Shown piece after piece: positions 8,668 through 16,861 of a stretch of 64,000 bases of DNA. This stretch comes from Pseudomonadota bacterium (lineage in GTDB: Bacteria > Pseudomonadota > Gammaproteobacteria > Steroidobacterales > Steroidobacteraceae), in assembly GCA_023433705.1 (NCBI GenBank), contig JAEYUC010000024.1, positions 62,001-126,000 of the forward strand, written 5' to 3'. Both the position numbers and the translations under genes were made by a program. Each line of letters begins with the position of its first letter. The first letter of the stretch is position 1. The notes below the pieces were generated by a model that worked only from the letters and a program-made list of their open reading frames with translations, was not told the DNA's origin and did no database searches.

Positions 8668-9878
8668 GGGATGACTTCCCCGTAGGCCGCCGCGAGCCGC
8701 GCACCGAGCGAACGCCACGCGTATTTTTCCTCGGCGCGCGCGCGGGCGGCCGCGCCGAGGCGTGCCCGTTCGGCCGGGTCGCGCAGCAGCCGCGCCGTGT
8801 GCGCCGCGAATTCCTGCGGATCGTCCGCGAGGATGAAGTGCACGCCGTCCTCGCCTTCGATGCCTTCGGCGCCCAGCGTGGTCGCGACGATGGCCTTGCC
8901 CTGTGCCATCGCGTCGACCATTTTGAGACGAGTGCCGCCGCCGACTCGCAGTGGCACGACGTAGACGCCGGTGCGCGCCACCCATGGGCGCACGTCGTCG
9001 ACGAAACCGGGCGCGAGCACGCTGTCGTCGCGCGCGGCCGCGGCCACGAGTTTCTCGCTCGGGCGCTGTCCGATCGCGAAGAACTTCGTTTCGGGGACGA
9101 GCGTCTTGAGCCGCGGCCAGATGTCGTCCAGGAACCAGTCGACGGCGTCGCGGTTGGCGAACATGTTCATGCCGCCGGTATACGCGACCGCCACTTCGGC
9201 GCCATCGCGCGCGGTGAAGTATTCGGTGTCGACGCCGTTGGGAATCGCGACCGTGCGCGCGCTTGGGCAAATCTTCTTGAGCGTCACCGCGTCCGCTTCG
9301 GACACGACGATGTTGAGCGGAAAACTCCCGACGTATTGCTTTTCGAAGTCCACGAGTTTGCGCGTCTGCGACGCGACGTAGGCCCGCGCGGCCGCGCCGG
9401 TTTCGAACTCCGCGCGGCGCGCCATGAGTTGCGACTCGATGTTGTGATGCGCGAGCACACACGGCACGCGACCGCAGTATTCGCGATAAGGCGCGAGCGC
9501 GATGGTGTCGAGATGCACGAGATCCGGCGGATTCGCGCCGCCGCACAACTCGGCCAGCCGGCGCGCGAGCGCGCCGCTGCGGTGCGCGAGCTCGCTGAAG
9601 GGCTTCGGATAGACGGTGCCCGCCGCGAAAGCCGCGAGCTTGTGCAGCTTCGACTTCTTCGGCCACAGCTCGAAGTACTCCACCTGCCGGCAGAACTTGC
9701 CGAGCTCGGCGTGACTGCGTTCCAGCGGCTCGCCGAAAGGCAGCTCGTCGGGGTGATGGAAGGCGAGCAGGTGCACTTCGTGTTCGCGGCCGAGCTCGCG
9801 CAGCAGGTTGAAGCCGCGCTGCAGGACGCCGCCGTGCGGCGGATACGGCACGATCTGTGTGAGGAAAAGAATGCGCAT
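8664..9878 (-). CDS. Glycosyltransferase family 4, exosortase/PEP-CTERM-associated (Stp1-like)
   Basis: 404 residues from ATG at 9878. The N-terminal FLTQIVPYPPHGG with a glycine loop is typical of GT-B retaining transferases that accompany exosortase A loci. The second Rossmann domain shows VAIPNGVDTEYF and, near residue 310, VVPLRVGGGTRLKMVDAMA, whose EX7E-like helix is modified to RLKMVDAMAQGK. It would add a sugar from a nucleotide-diphosphate donor to the lipid-linked repeat on the cytoplasmic face. It is the first gene of the minus-strand operon and is divergent from the SGNH gene at 9941, with 62 bp between start codons. The frame continues upstream to 9995 but that part overlaps the intergenic region and is unlikely to be translated. 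Confidence 0.87.
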   Translation of the reverse strand: MRILFLTQIVPYPPHGGVLQRGFNLLRELGREHEVHLLAFHHPDELPFGEPLERSHAELGKFCRQVEYFELWPKKSKLHKLAAFAAGTVYPKPFSELAHRSGALARRLAELCGGANPPDLVHLDTIALAPYREYCGRVPCVLAHHNIESQLMARRAEFETGAAARAYVASQTRKLVDFEKQYVGSFPLNIVVSEADAVTLKKICPSARTVAIPNGVDTEYFTARDGAEVAVAYTGGMNMFANRDAVDWFLDDIWPRLKTLVPETKFFAIGQRPSEKLVAAAARDDSVLAPGFVDDVRPWVARTGVYVVPLRVGGGTRLKMVDAMAQGKAIVATTLGAEGIEGEDGVHFILADDPQEFAAHTARLLRDPAERARLGAAARARAEEKYAWRSLGARLAAAYGEVIP

Positions 9879-9940
9879 CAGTGGGGACGCAGGCGACGAA
9901 ACATCATATATTTCAAGCAAATGATAGCCGAGGGACCTGC

Positions 9941-10642
9941 ATGCCTTTGTCCAAACTTGTCCGTCGCCGCGCCGGTTTTGCGGCCCAGTTCGCACTTGCC
10001 GTGTGCGCTTCTTTCGGCGGCGTCTCGCTGAGCATGGCTTCCAATCAACCCCTGCTGGTGATTACCGGCGCTTCGTACGCGGCGAGCTGGAAGACGCCGG
10101 CGCTGCCGGGCTACACCGTGATCAACAAGGGCAAGGGCGGCGACGACACCCAACAAGTCCTGGCGCGTTTCGACGCCGAGGTGCTCGCGCTCAAGCCCCA
10201 CACCGTGCTCATCTGGGGGCACATCAACAACTACCACCGCGCGCCGGGCGGCGATCTCGAAGCGGCCAAAAAGCAGGCGTGGGAGGACACGCACGAGATG
10301 ATCCGCCGCGCACGCGACCAGGGCATCTCGGTGATCCTCGCGACGGAAATCACGCTCAGCGAGGCGGTGGGTTTCACGAACCGCGTCATGGCGTTCATCA
10401 ACGGCCTGCGCGGCAAGACGAGTTACGCGGCGCGCATCAACGAACCGGTGCGGGCGGTGAATTCCCGGATCCGTCAATACGCGCGCGAGCACGGTCTGCG
10501 CGTGCTCGACATCGAGAAGTTGTTCGACGATGGCGAAGGATTTCGCAAGGTCGAGTACTCCGACGACGACGGTTCACACGTCAGCGCCGCGGGTTACGCC
10601 GCGCTCACGGCGTACGCCTTGAAAGAGCTCGGCGGCCGCTGA
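9941..10642 (+). CDS. Secreted SGNH/GDSL-type hydrolase family protein
   Basis: 233 residues. A Sec signal is clear: basic RRRAGF, hydrophobic stretch to residue 30, and likely cleavage after SLSMA. The mature protein starts with the strand LLVITGASYA, where GAS replaces the usual GDS; Ser is kept as nucleophile. GHINNYHR may supply the block with the asparagine, and DDDGSHVSAAGYAAL gives the C-terminal Asp-x-x-His dyad. Such proteins act as esterases or acetyl/acyl transferases on extracytoplasmic glycans. ATG 9941 is preceded by GAGGGA about 7 bases upstream. Its place between polysaccharide genes suggests that it edits acyl groups on the exported polymer; the exact reaction is not known. 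Confidence 0.75.
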   Translation: MPLSKLVRRRAGFAAQFALAVCASFGGVSLSMASNQPLLVITGASYAASWKTPALPGYTVINKGKGGDDTQQVLARFDAEVLALKPHTVLIWGHINNYHRAPGGDLEAAKKQAWEDTHEMIRRARDQGISVILATEITLSEAVGFTNRVMAFINGLRGKTSYAARINEPVRAVNSRIRQYAREHGLRVLDIEKLFDDGEGFRKVEYSDDDGSHVSAAGYAALTAYALKELGGR

Positions 10643-10646
10643 TCGC

Positions 10647-12710
10647 TCAGCCGCGGGCCGCGGCGCGCACGTCCGGCTCGGCAGCGCTCTGCGCCGGCGG
10701 CCGCGCGGGGTTGCCCGCCGCGCTGATCACCTGCTGGGAAATCGCGGTATCGTATTTTTCGGCCGCGAAAGCCGCGTACAGATCGAGCGCGGCGTGCTTC
10801 GGGCGCAGCAGCTTCTGCAGTCCCATGGCGAACAGGCTCAGCGTCTTGAGCAGCCAGAACGGCATCCAGAAGAACCGCAGCTCCGGTCGGGTCGCGCGCA
10901 GCCGGTCCGCGAGATCTCCGCGCGTCGTGGCCGGCACTTCGACCAGATTCACGCAGCGCGGCGCGGTCGCGAATTGATCCGCGTAGTAACGAATGACCCG
11001 CGCGGCGGTGCGCGTGTCGCATACGCTGAGCGCGCTGCGGCGGCTGCCCATCGCGACGAACAGGCGCGCGACGTCGCGGCCCAGGCGTCCCGGGGGGGTG
11101 TAGTCGCTGAAATCGACGAGAGGTCCGAGGCGGATGGTGCGCACGTCGATCGTGCCGCGCGCGGCGCGTTCGTCGGCGAGCCCTTCAGCCTCGGCCTTTG
11201 CCCACACGTACGGACCGCGCGAGAGGTTGCCGCGGTCCACCGGCGAATCCTCGCGCTGCACCGATGCGCCGGCCTTGAGCACGGCCACGCTGCCGATGTT
11301 CACGAGCCGCCGGACGCCGGCCGCCTCCATCGCATCGAGCAGGTTGCGGGTCGCCACGACGGTATTTCGCTCGTGCGCCTGCTGGTTGCCCGCGGTTTCG
11401 GCGGCGCAATGCGCGACCACCGAAATGCCCGACAACAACTCCGGCGCAATGCCGCGGCCCAGGTCCGCTTCGACGTATTCGATGCCGGGCACGCGATTGC
11501 GCGCAGATGGCGTGCGGCGCACGGCCGCGCGCACGCGCCAGCCATCGTCGCGCAGCTCTTCGAGCACGCGCTTGCCGAGGAAACCGGATCCGCCGGTCAC
11601 GAAGATCGCTCCGCGCGCCGTATCCGGCGGCGGCAGCGCGCGCGTGCGCTGCTCGAGCTCGGCACGGGCCACTTCCTCGGCGCGCGCATCGGCCGCCGCG
11701 AGTTTCGCGGCGATCTGCTCGCAGATGCCCACGGTGTTCATGATGCTGCGGCGGGCGAGCGGCGGCGCGCCGTTGTCGCGCACGCTGCCGTACAACATCG
11801 TCAGCAGCTCGCCCAGGCCCGGATAACTCTTCTGGCGGCGGAACAGCAGGCGGAAGAGGCCCGCGAAGCTGCCCCAGTACTTCTGCCACGCGGTGCTGAA
11901 GGGTTTGACGATCACGGCCGGCGCGGACGCGCCCGGCCCGAGCGACTTCACGACATCGCCGAGGATGAAGTCGGCCGTGACGGAACCGTTGGTGCCGACC
12001 ACGCGCAGATACGATTCCACGGGGCGCGCGCGCAGGCTCACGACCAGCGTCGCGAGCGTCTTGCCGCTGCGGATGACCGCGCGAACTTCGCCTTCGGGCG
12101 CGACGTCGAGCGCCGTGATCTCGGGCGTCGCCTGCGTGTCGCGCTCGAGCGCGCTCAGCAGCAGGTACACCGGGTGGGGCAGGATGTCGACGAGCTGGTC
12201 GACCGCGCCCAGCGGCGAGCCGCCATCGGGGCGCCGGCGCACCGGCTTGAACGAGAAGTAGCTTTCTACGTGGATGATGTCGCCGATCATCGGCAGCCAC
12301 GTCTGGTAATGCTGGCCGGCGCGCTGGAACAGCACCTGGTGCGCCGCGCAGACGCGCAGGTTGCGCGCCTCGGCGAGGTCGATGAGCTCCGCGGCCTCGC
12401 GCGCCGTCGGCGCGAACGGCTTCTCGACGTACACGCTTGCGCCGTTCAGCAGGCACAGCTTCGCGAGTGAAAAGTGTGTCGCGGGCGGAGAGACGATGTG
12501 CACGATGTCGGGCTTCGCTTCGTCGAGCAGGCGCTCCGCGCTGTCGTATCCGGCGACGTCCGCGCCGAAGCGCGCCTTGATCTCGTCGCTCGTTAGATAG
12601 GGGTCGCCCACGGCCACGAAACGCGCGCCGCTCTGCAGACGGATGGCCGTCGCATGCTGCTGGGCCATGCGGCCGCCGCCCAGTATCGCCACGCGCAATT
12701 CCTTCGACAT
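10647..12710 (-). CDS. Fusion: Gfo/Idh/MocA oxidoreductase + NAD-dependent epimerase/dehydratase (SDR)
   Basis: 687 residues with two nucleotide-binding folds. Residues 1-350 are a Gfo/Idh/MocA oxidoreductase: dinucleotide loop ILGGGRMAQQHA, VEKPFAPTAREA with the conserved EKP, and a long alpha/beta C-terminal part. From about residue 366 a second Rossmann domain begins, IFVTGGSGFLGKRVL, an extended SDR with a YVWAKAEAE motif (YxxxK), after GSVAVLKAG. MocA-type enzymes oxidise or reduce sugar hydroxyls, and extended SDRs epimerise, dehydrate or reduce nucleotide sugars. Having both on one chain suggests two consecutive steps on a sugar nucleotide. The C-terminal tail ends in a short hydrophobic helix (WMPFWLLKTLSLFAMG). 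The gene is convergent with the SGNH gene, 4 bp apart. Confidence 0.85.
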   Translation of the reverse strand: MSKELRVAILGGGRMAQQHATAIRLQSGARFVAVGDPYLTSDEIKARFGADVAGYDSAERLLDEAKPDIVHIVSPPATHFSLAKLCLLNGASVYVEKPFAPTAREAAELIDLAEARNLRVCAAHQVLFQRAGQHYQTWLPMIGDIIHVESYFSFKPVRRRPDGGSPLGAVDQLVDILPHPVYLLLSALERDTQATPEITALDVAPEGEVRAVIRSGKTLATLVVSLRARPVESYLRVVGTNGSVTADFILGDVVKSLGPGASAPAVIVKPFSTAWQKYWGSFAGLFRLLFRRQKSYPGLGELLTMLYGSVRDNGAPPLARRSIMNTVGICEQIAAKLAAADARAEEVARAELEQRTRALPPPDTARGAIFVTGGSGFLGKRVLEELRDDGWRVRAAVRRTPSARNRVPGIEYVEADLGRGIAPELLSGISVVAHCAAETAGNQQAHERNTVVATRNLLDAMEAAGVRRLVNIGSVAVLKAGASVQREDSPVDRGNLSRGPYVWAKAEAEGLADERAARGTIDVRTIRLGPLVDFSDYTPPGRLGRDVARLFVAMGSRRSALSVCDTRTAARVIRYYADQFATAPRCVNLVEVPATTRGDLADRLRATRPELRFFWMPFWLLKTLSLFAMGLQKLLRPKHAALDLYAAFAAEKYDTAISQQVISAAGNPARPPAQSAAEPDVRAAARG

Positions 12711-12798
12711 GAGACCCCGACCCCACCTGAAAAAGGGCGCGTAGTGTACTCGGTGTCCCGGGAAATCAAGGGGTCCGGGAACTGAGAGTCAGTGCACG

Positions 12799-12827
12799 TT
12801 ATGAAGAAGTTCCGGTCGGGCTAGAAT
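12799..12827 (+). promoter_or_regulatory. Candidate sigma-70 promoter for the acylation cassette
   Basis: A TAGAAT at 12822-12827 resembles a -10 box, and TTATGA at 12799-12804 lies 17 bases upstream as a weak -35. The predicted start would give a leader of about 63 bases before the GTG at 12897. This is a pattern match only; the -35 is poor and an activator would probably be needed. Confidence 0.4.
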
Positions 12828-12896
12828 CCCCGCGCCCCGCCAGAACTGGGAAGATTCCGGGGCGGTGCCGCAAGGGCCACTCTGAACAGGGATTCC

Positions 12897-14045
12897 GTGA
12901 AATTCGCCGACTTTACCGAGGAGCGAGCCAAGCTCCATGAGGCCGCTATTGCCTTCGCCCGGGCTTCGCTTTCGGGCGACATGATCGAACGCGACCGCGA
13001 GTCGCACTTCGATCGGGCGGCATGGCAGGCCTGCGCCGAATTCGGCGTGCTCGGCATGCCCATCCCGCAGGAGCACGGCGGCATGGGCCTCGGACTGTCC
13101 GACCTGCTCGCGGTCATGGAAGGGCTGGGCGAGGGCACGCGCGACCAGGGCCTGCTGTTCTCGCTGAACGCGCACCTCTGGACGAATTCGATCCCGATCC
13201 TGCTCTACGGCAACGACGCGCAGAAGGCCGCCTATCTACCGCGCCTGTGCGACGGCACGCTCATCGGCGCCAACGCGGCCTCCGAGCCCGGTTCCGGTTC
13301 CGACATCTTCAGCATGCGCACGCGCGCCACGCGCGACGGCGACCACTACGTGCTCAACGGCGCGAAGACTTTCGTTTCGAATGCGCCCATCGCCGACCTG
13401 TTCGTCGCCTACGCGACGGTCAACCCGGCGCTGGGTGTCACCGGCATCACCGCGTTCATCGTCGAGCGCGACACGCCGGGCCTCGTGATCAGCAAACATC
13501 TCGACAAGATGGGCCTGCGCACCTCGCCGATGGCCGAGGTGATCTTCGAGAACTGCCGCGTGCCGGTCGCGAACCGGCTCGGCCGCGAGGGACGCGGCGT
13601 ACCCATCTTCGAATGTTCGATGGAATGGGAGCGCGGCTGCATCCTCGCCAACTGCCTCGGCGTCATGCGCCGCCAGCTGCGCGATTGCATCGAACACGCG
13701 CGCACGCGCAAGCAGTTCGGCAAGCCGATCGGCAAGTTCCAGTCCGTCGCGAATCGCCTCGTGGACATGAAAGTGCGGCTCGATACCTGCCGCCCGCTGG
13801 TCTACCGCATCGGTGCGATGAAGGACGCGAACCAGGACGCCACCGTCGAGGCCGCGGTCGCCAAGCTGCACGTGTCCGACAGCTACGTGAAGTCATGCCT
13901 GGACGCCGTGCAGATATTCGGCGGCTATGGCTACATGACCGAGATGCAGGTCGAACGCGACCTGCGTGATTCCATCGGCAGCACGTTGTACTCGGGCACC
14001 ACCGAAATCCAGCGCAACATCATCGCGCGGGGGCTGGGGCTGTGA
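12897..14045 (+). CDS. Acyl-CoA dehydrogenase-like flavoprotein, probable aminoacyl-/acyl-carrier oxidase
   Basis: 382 residues with the full acyl-CoA dehydrogenase fold: ANAASEPGSGSD (126-136), KTFVSNAPIADLFVAY, and HARTRKQFGKPIG near 268. At the site used by medium-chain enzymes (YEGT) it has YSGT, so the base is probably Glu245 in EWERG, as in isovaleryl-CoA-type enzymes. The phrases NAPIADLFVAYAT, SMEWERG and RDSIGSTLYSGT resemble, from memory, the PltE/RedW enzymes that oxidise L-prolyl-carrier to pyrrolyl-carrier. That fits its neighbours, a free carrier and a free adenylation enzyme. GTG 12897 follows an AGGG about 7 bases upstream. The stop overlaps the next gene (GTGA). Ordinary fatty acyl-CoA oxidation remains possible. 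Confidence 0.85.
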   Translation: MKFADFTEERAKLHEAAIAFARASLSGDMIERDRESHFDRAAWQACAEFGVLGMPIPQEHGGMGLGLSDLLAVMEGLGEGTRDQGLLFSLNAHLWTNSIPILLYGNDAQKAAYLPRLCDGTLIGANAASEPGSGSDIFSMRTRATRDGDHYVLNGAKTFVSNAPIADLFVAYATVNPALGVTGITAFIVERDTPGLVISKHLDKMGLRTSPMAEVIFENCRVPVANRLGREGRGVPIFECSMEWERGCILANCLGVMRRQLRDCIEHARTRKQFGKPIGKFQSVANRLVDMKVRLDTCRPLVYRIGAMKDANQDATVEAAVAKLHVSDSYVKSCLDAVQIFGGYGYMTEMQVERDLRDSIGSTLYSGTTEIQRNIIARGLGL

Positions 14046-16606
14046 GCGCAGTCGCTCCCACGGCCACGGTCGCTCCGGGGCTGACCGCGATCGCGCGGCA
14101 CTGGTTCACGCTGCTGCAGCTCGCGCTCGTCGTATTCGTCGTGCACTTGTACGACATCGAAGGCGATACGTTCCGCAAGGTGATCCTGCTCACCGCCGGT
14201 GGGTTCGCGATCAACCTCGTGCTGCCGCTCGCCTGGCGACTCCGGTTCTTCGTCGCGTTGTCGCTCGCCGGAATCTTCTGGGTCTTCGGCCTCGCCGACG
14301 GCGCGTGGCTGCTGGGGCTCGGCCTCGTGCTCATCGCGGCCTGTCACATTCCGGTCTCGTTCGCGTGGCGAGTGGTGATCCTCGTCGTGCTCGGTTCGGG
14401 TTTCGCGGCGCTGCGCGCCGGCGTCGCGGCGACGCCCTGGACCGGGGCCATCTGGCCGATTCTCGGCTCGATGTTCATGTTCCGGCTCGCGTTATACCTG
14501 CGTGCGCTCAAGACGCAACCGGCCGAGCGCGGCATCTGGGGCACGCTCGCATACTTCTTCATGCTGCCGAACGTCGCGTTCCCGCTGTTCCCGGTGGTCG
14601 ATTACCAGACCTTCCACCGCACGAACTACGACAAGGACGAGTCGGCTATCTACCGCACGGGAATGATCTGGATCGCGCGCGGCCTGTTGCACCTGGTGCT
14701 CTACCGGCTCGTCTACTACAACTTCATGGTGGACCCGCTGGACGTCGCGAACCTGGGCGACCTCGCGCAGTTCATGCTCGGCACGTTCCTGCTGTACCTG
14801 CGCGTGTCGGGACAGTTCCACCTGATCACCGGCCTGCTGCACCTGTTCGGCTTCCGCCTGCCGGAGACGCACAAGCTCTATTACCTCGCGCACAACTTCG
14901 TCGAGCTGTGGCGGCGCATCAACATCTACTGGACCGACTTCATGATGAAGACGGTCTTCTATCCCGTGTACTTCAAGGTCAAGAAGTGGCCGCCGGCGAA
15001 GGCGCTCGCGTTCTCGACGGCGTGTGTGTTCGTCGTGACGTGGCTGCTGCACTCCTACCAGTGGTTCTGGTTGCGCGGCGGCTTCCCCATGACGCCGCAG
15101 GACACGTTGTTCTGGGGCCTGCTCGGCACCTTCGTCGTGCTCGGCGCGTTGCGCGAGCTCAAGAAGGGCAAGACGAAACCTCTCAAGGGCGGCTGGCACC
15201 TGTCGCTCGCGCTGCACGCGGGGTTCACGTTCCTCGTGTTCTGCTTCCTCTGGTCGCTGTGGAGCGTGGAGTCCATCGGTCAGTGGATCTGGATGCTGGG
15301 CGCATTCACCGAATTCGACTGGCTGGGCGTCGCGCTCATCCTCGGCGCCTTCCTCGTAGTGGCGGCTTTCGGTGGGCGCGACTGGGAAGCGTCGCGGCCG
15401 AAGAATCCCGACGACGGACTTTTCCTGTTCCGGCCCGTGGTGCGCGCCACGATTTCGCTGCTGGTGCTGATCGCGGTGGCGCAGCCGCTGGTGCAGTCGG
15501 CCGCGCCCGGGAACGTCGGCGCCGTGCTCGCCGGCCTGCGCAACACGGGTCTCAACGCGCGCGACGCGGCGCTCCAGCATCGCGGTTATTACGAACAGCT
15601 CGACGTGCGCGGCACGCTCAACGCGCGCGTGCAGGACCAGCTCGGCGGCGCGCGCCGCGACTGGCAGGACCCGGCCAGCGCCGGCATCCTCAACGAGCGC
15701 AACGATCTCATCGACCGCGATCTCGTGCCCTCGCTCGCCATCGACTGGAACGGACATCGCTTCAGCACGAACTCCTTCGGCATGCGCGATCGCGAGTATT
15801 CGCTCGAGAAGCCCGCGGGAACATTGCGCATCGCGCTGCTCGGTCCCTCGCACGTGATGGGCAACGGCGTCGGCGACGGCGAGACTTTCGAGCAGGTGCT
15901 GGAGGAGCGCCTGAACGCGCAGGCGCCGCACGGTCCGTGGCGGCGTTACGAGGTGCTCAACTTCGGCGTCGACGGATTCACGCTGCCGCAGCAGCTCGCG
16001 ATGCTCGAGGAGCGCGTATTCCGGTTCTCACCGGATCTCGTCATCGTCACGCAGTACCACCGCAGCAAGACGATGACGGAGCGGTACATCCTCAAGATCC
16101 TGGGCAAGGGAACGGCGGTTCCGCCCGGCGAATTCGCCGACGCGCTGACCGGCGCGGGACTGTTGCCCTACGCTCGCGGCAACCTGCCGATTCCGTTCGA
16201 ATCGTGGCGCTCGATCGCGCGTTCCGTGGGCCTGAAGCCGCGCATGCCGGGCGACGAGGCGGCGGCGCGCGCGCATCGCGTGGCGGACCCGGTCAACGAC
16301 TGGGCGATCGCGCGCATCGCGGCGGTGGCGCGCGCGCACGACACGCCGGTGGTCGGCCTGGGCCTGAACGTGGTCATCGACGACGCGCCGGACGAGATTC
16401 CGAATCACGAGGCGTTCGAGCGGGCCGGAATCCCGCTGATCGACTTGTTCGACGTGTTCCCCGAGCAGCAGCGCCCGAGCTTGCGCGCCGCGCCCTGGGA
16501 CGATCATCCCAATGCGGCCGGACACCGGCTCATCGCGGACGCGCTGTATCGCGAGCTCACGCCCGTGCTCGAAAATTTACCGACGAAAGTTGTTCCAGCG
16601 GAGTAG
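14042..16606 (+). CDS. MBOAT-family O-acyltransferase fused to C-terminal SGNH domain (DltB-DltD-like fusion)
   Basis: 854 residues. Residues 1-510 are a polytopic membrane part. Its central segment HNFVELWRRINIYWTDF and the later TWLLHSYQWFW, with candidate catalytic His337, match the layout of MBOAT acyltransferases such as DltB and AlgI. After the last helix (about residues 475-490) comes a soluble part, presumably periplasmic. From about 596 it has an SGNH domain: LLGPSHVMGNG with Ser603, NFGVDGF, VTQYHRS, and DDHPNAAGH with His822 at the end. DltB (MBOAT) and DltD (SGNH-like) are separate proteins in Gram-positive bacteria, and AlgI/AlgJ/AlgX are separate in alginate loci. The role inferred is transfer of an acyl group from the carrier encoded next to it, across the membrane, onto a surface glycan. 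Confidence 0.8.
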   Translation: MSAVAPTATVAPGLTAIARHWFTLLQLALVVFVVHLYDIEGDTFRKVILLTAGGFAINLVLPLAWRLRFFVALSLAGIFWVFGLADGAWLLGLGLVLIAACHIPVSFAWRVVILVVLGSGFAALRAGVAATPWTGAIWPILGSMFMFRLALYLRALKTQPAERGIWGTLAYFFMLPNVAFPLFPVVDYQTFHRTNYDKDESAIYRTGMIWIARGLLHLVLYRLVYYNFMVDPLDVANLGDLAQFMLGTFLLYLRVSGQFHLITGLLHLFGFRLPETHKLYYLAHNFVELWRRINIYWTDFMMKTVFYPVYFKVKKWPPAKALAFSTACVFVVTWLLHSYQWFWLRGGFPMTPQDTLFWGLLGTFVVLGALRELKKGKTKPLKGGWHLSLALHAGFTFLVFCFLWSLWSVESIGQWIWMLGAFTEFDWLGVALILGAFLVVAAFGGRDWEASRPKNPDDGLFLFRPVVRATISLLVLIAVAQPLVQSAAPGNVGAVLAGLRNTGLNARDAALQHRGYYEQLDVRGTLNARVQDQLGGARRDWQDPASAGILNERNDLIDRDLVPSLAIDWNGHRFSTNSFGMRDREYSLEKPAGTLRIALLGPSHVMGNGVGDGETFEQVLEERLNAQAPHGPWRRYEVLNFGVDGFTLPQQLAMLEERVFRFSPDLVIVTQYHRSKTMTERYILKILGKGTAVPPGEFADALTGAGLLPYARGNLPIPFESWRSIARSVGLKPRMPGDEAAARAHRVADPVNDWAIARIAAVARAHDTPVVGLGLNVVIDDAPDEIPNHEAFERAGIPLIDLFDVFPEQQRPSLRAAPWDDHPNAAGHRLIADALYRELTPVLENLPTKVVPAE

Positions 16607-16609
16607 ACG

Positions 16610-16861
16610 ATGCCCGAGATCAAGGAAACCGTACGCCAGTTCATCCTCACCCATTTCCTGCCCGGTGAAGACGCGGCCAATCTGACCGACGACACCGAGC
16701 TCAAGGAAAGCGGCATCCTCGATTCGCTCTCGACGCTCAAGCTGGTGTCGTTCCTCGAGGAAACCTTCAAGGTCGAATTCGAAGCCAACGACCTCGACGC
16801 GGGCAATCTCGCCTCGGTGGCGAGCATCGAGAAGCTGGTCCGCTCCAAGCTGGGCAAGTAA
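16610..16861 (+). CDS. Free acyl/peptidyl carrier protein (DltC/PCP-like)
   Basis: 83 residues, acidic, with the phosphopantetheine attachment site ILDSLSTL (Ser39). Size and four-helix pattern fit stand-alone carrier proteins. The motif DSL and the downstream position of an adenylation enzyme fit DltC or stand-alone peptidyl carriers rather than the fatty-acid AcpP. A GGAG lies about 9 bases before the ATG. It begins 3 bases after the MBOAT-SGNH stop and its TAA shares a base with the next ATG (TAATG), so carrier, ligase and transferase are coupled. Activity needs a phosphopantetheinyl transferase, which is not in this window. Confidence 0.85.
   Translation: MPEIKETVRQFILTHFLPGEDAANLTDDTELKESGILDSLSTLKLVSFLEETFKVEFEANDLDAGNLASVASIEKLVRSKLGK

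Noticed and set aside
8668..9666. Upstream extension of the CapK-like frame
   Set aside because: It overlaps the glycosyltransferase gene completely in another frame, is Arg-rich, and the GTGA junction at 8664-8667 gives a natural start.
10632..10665. GC-rich dyad between the SGNH and fusion genes as a terminator
   Set aside because: The stem is short and has no T tract on either side.
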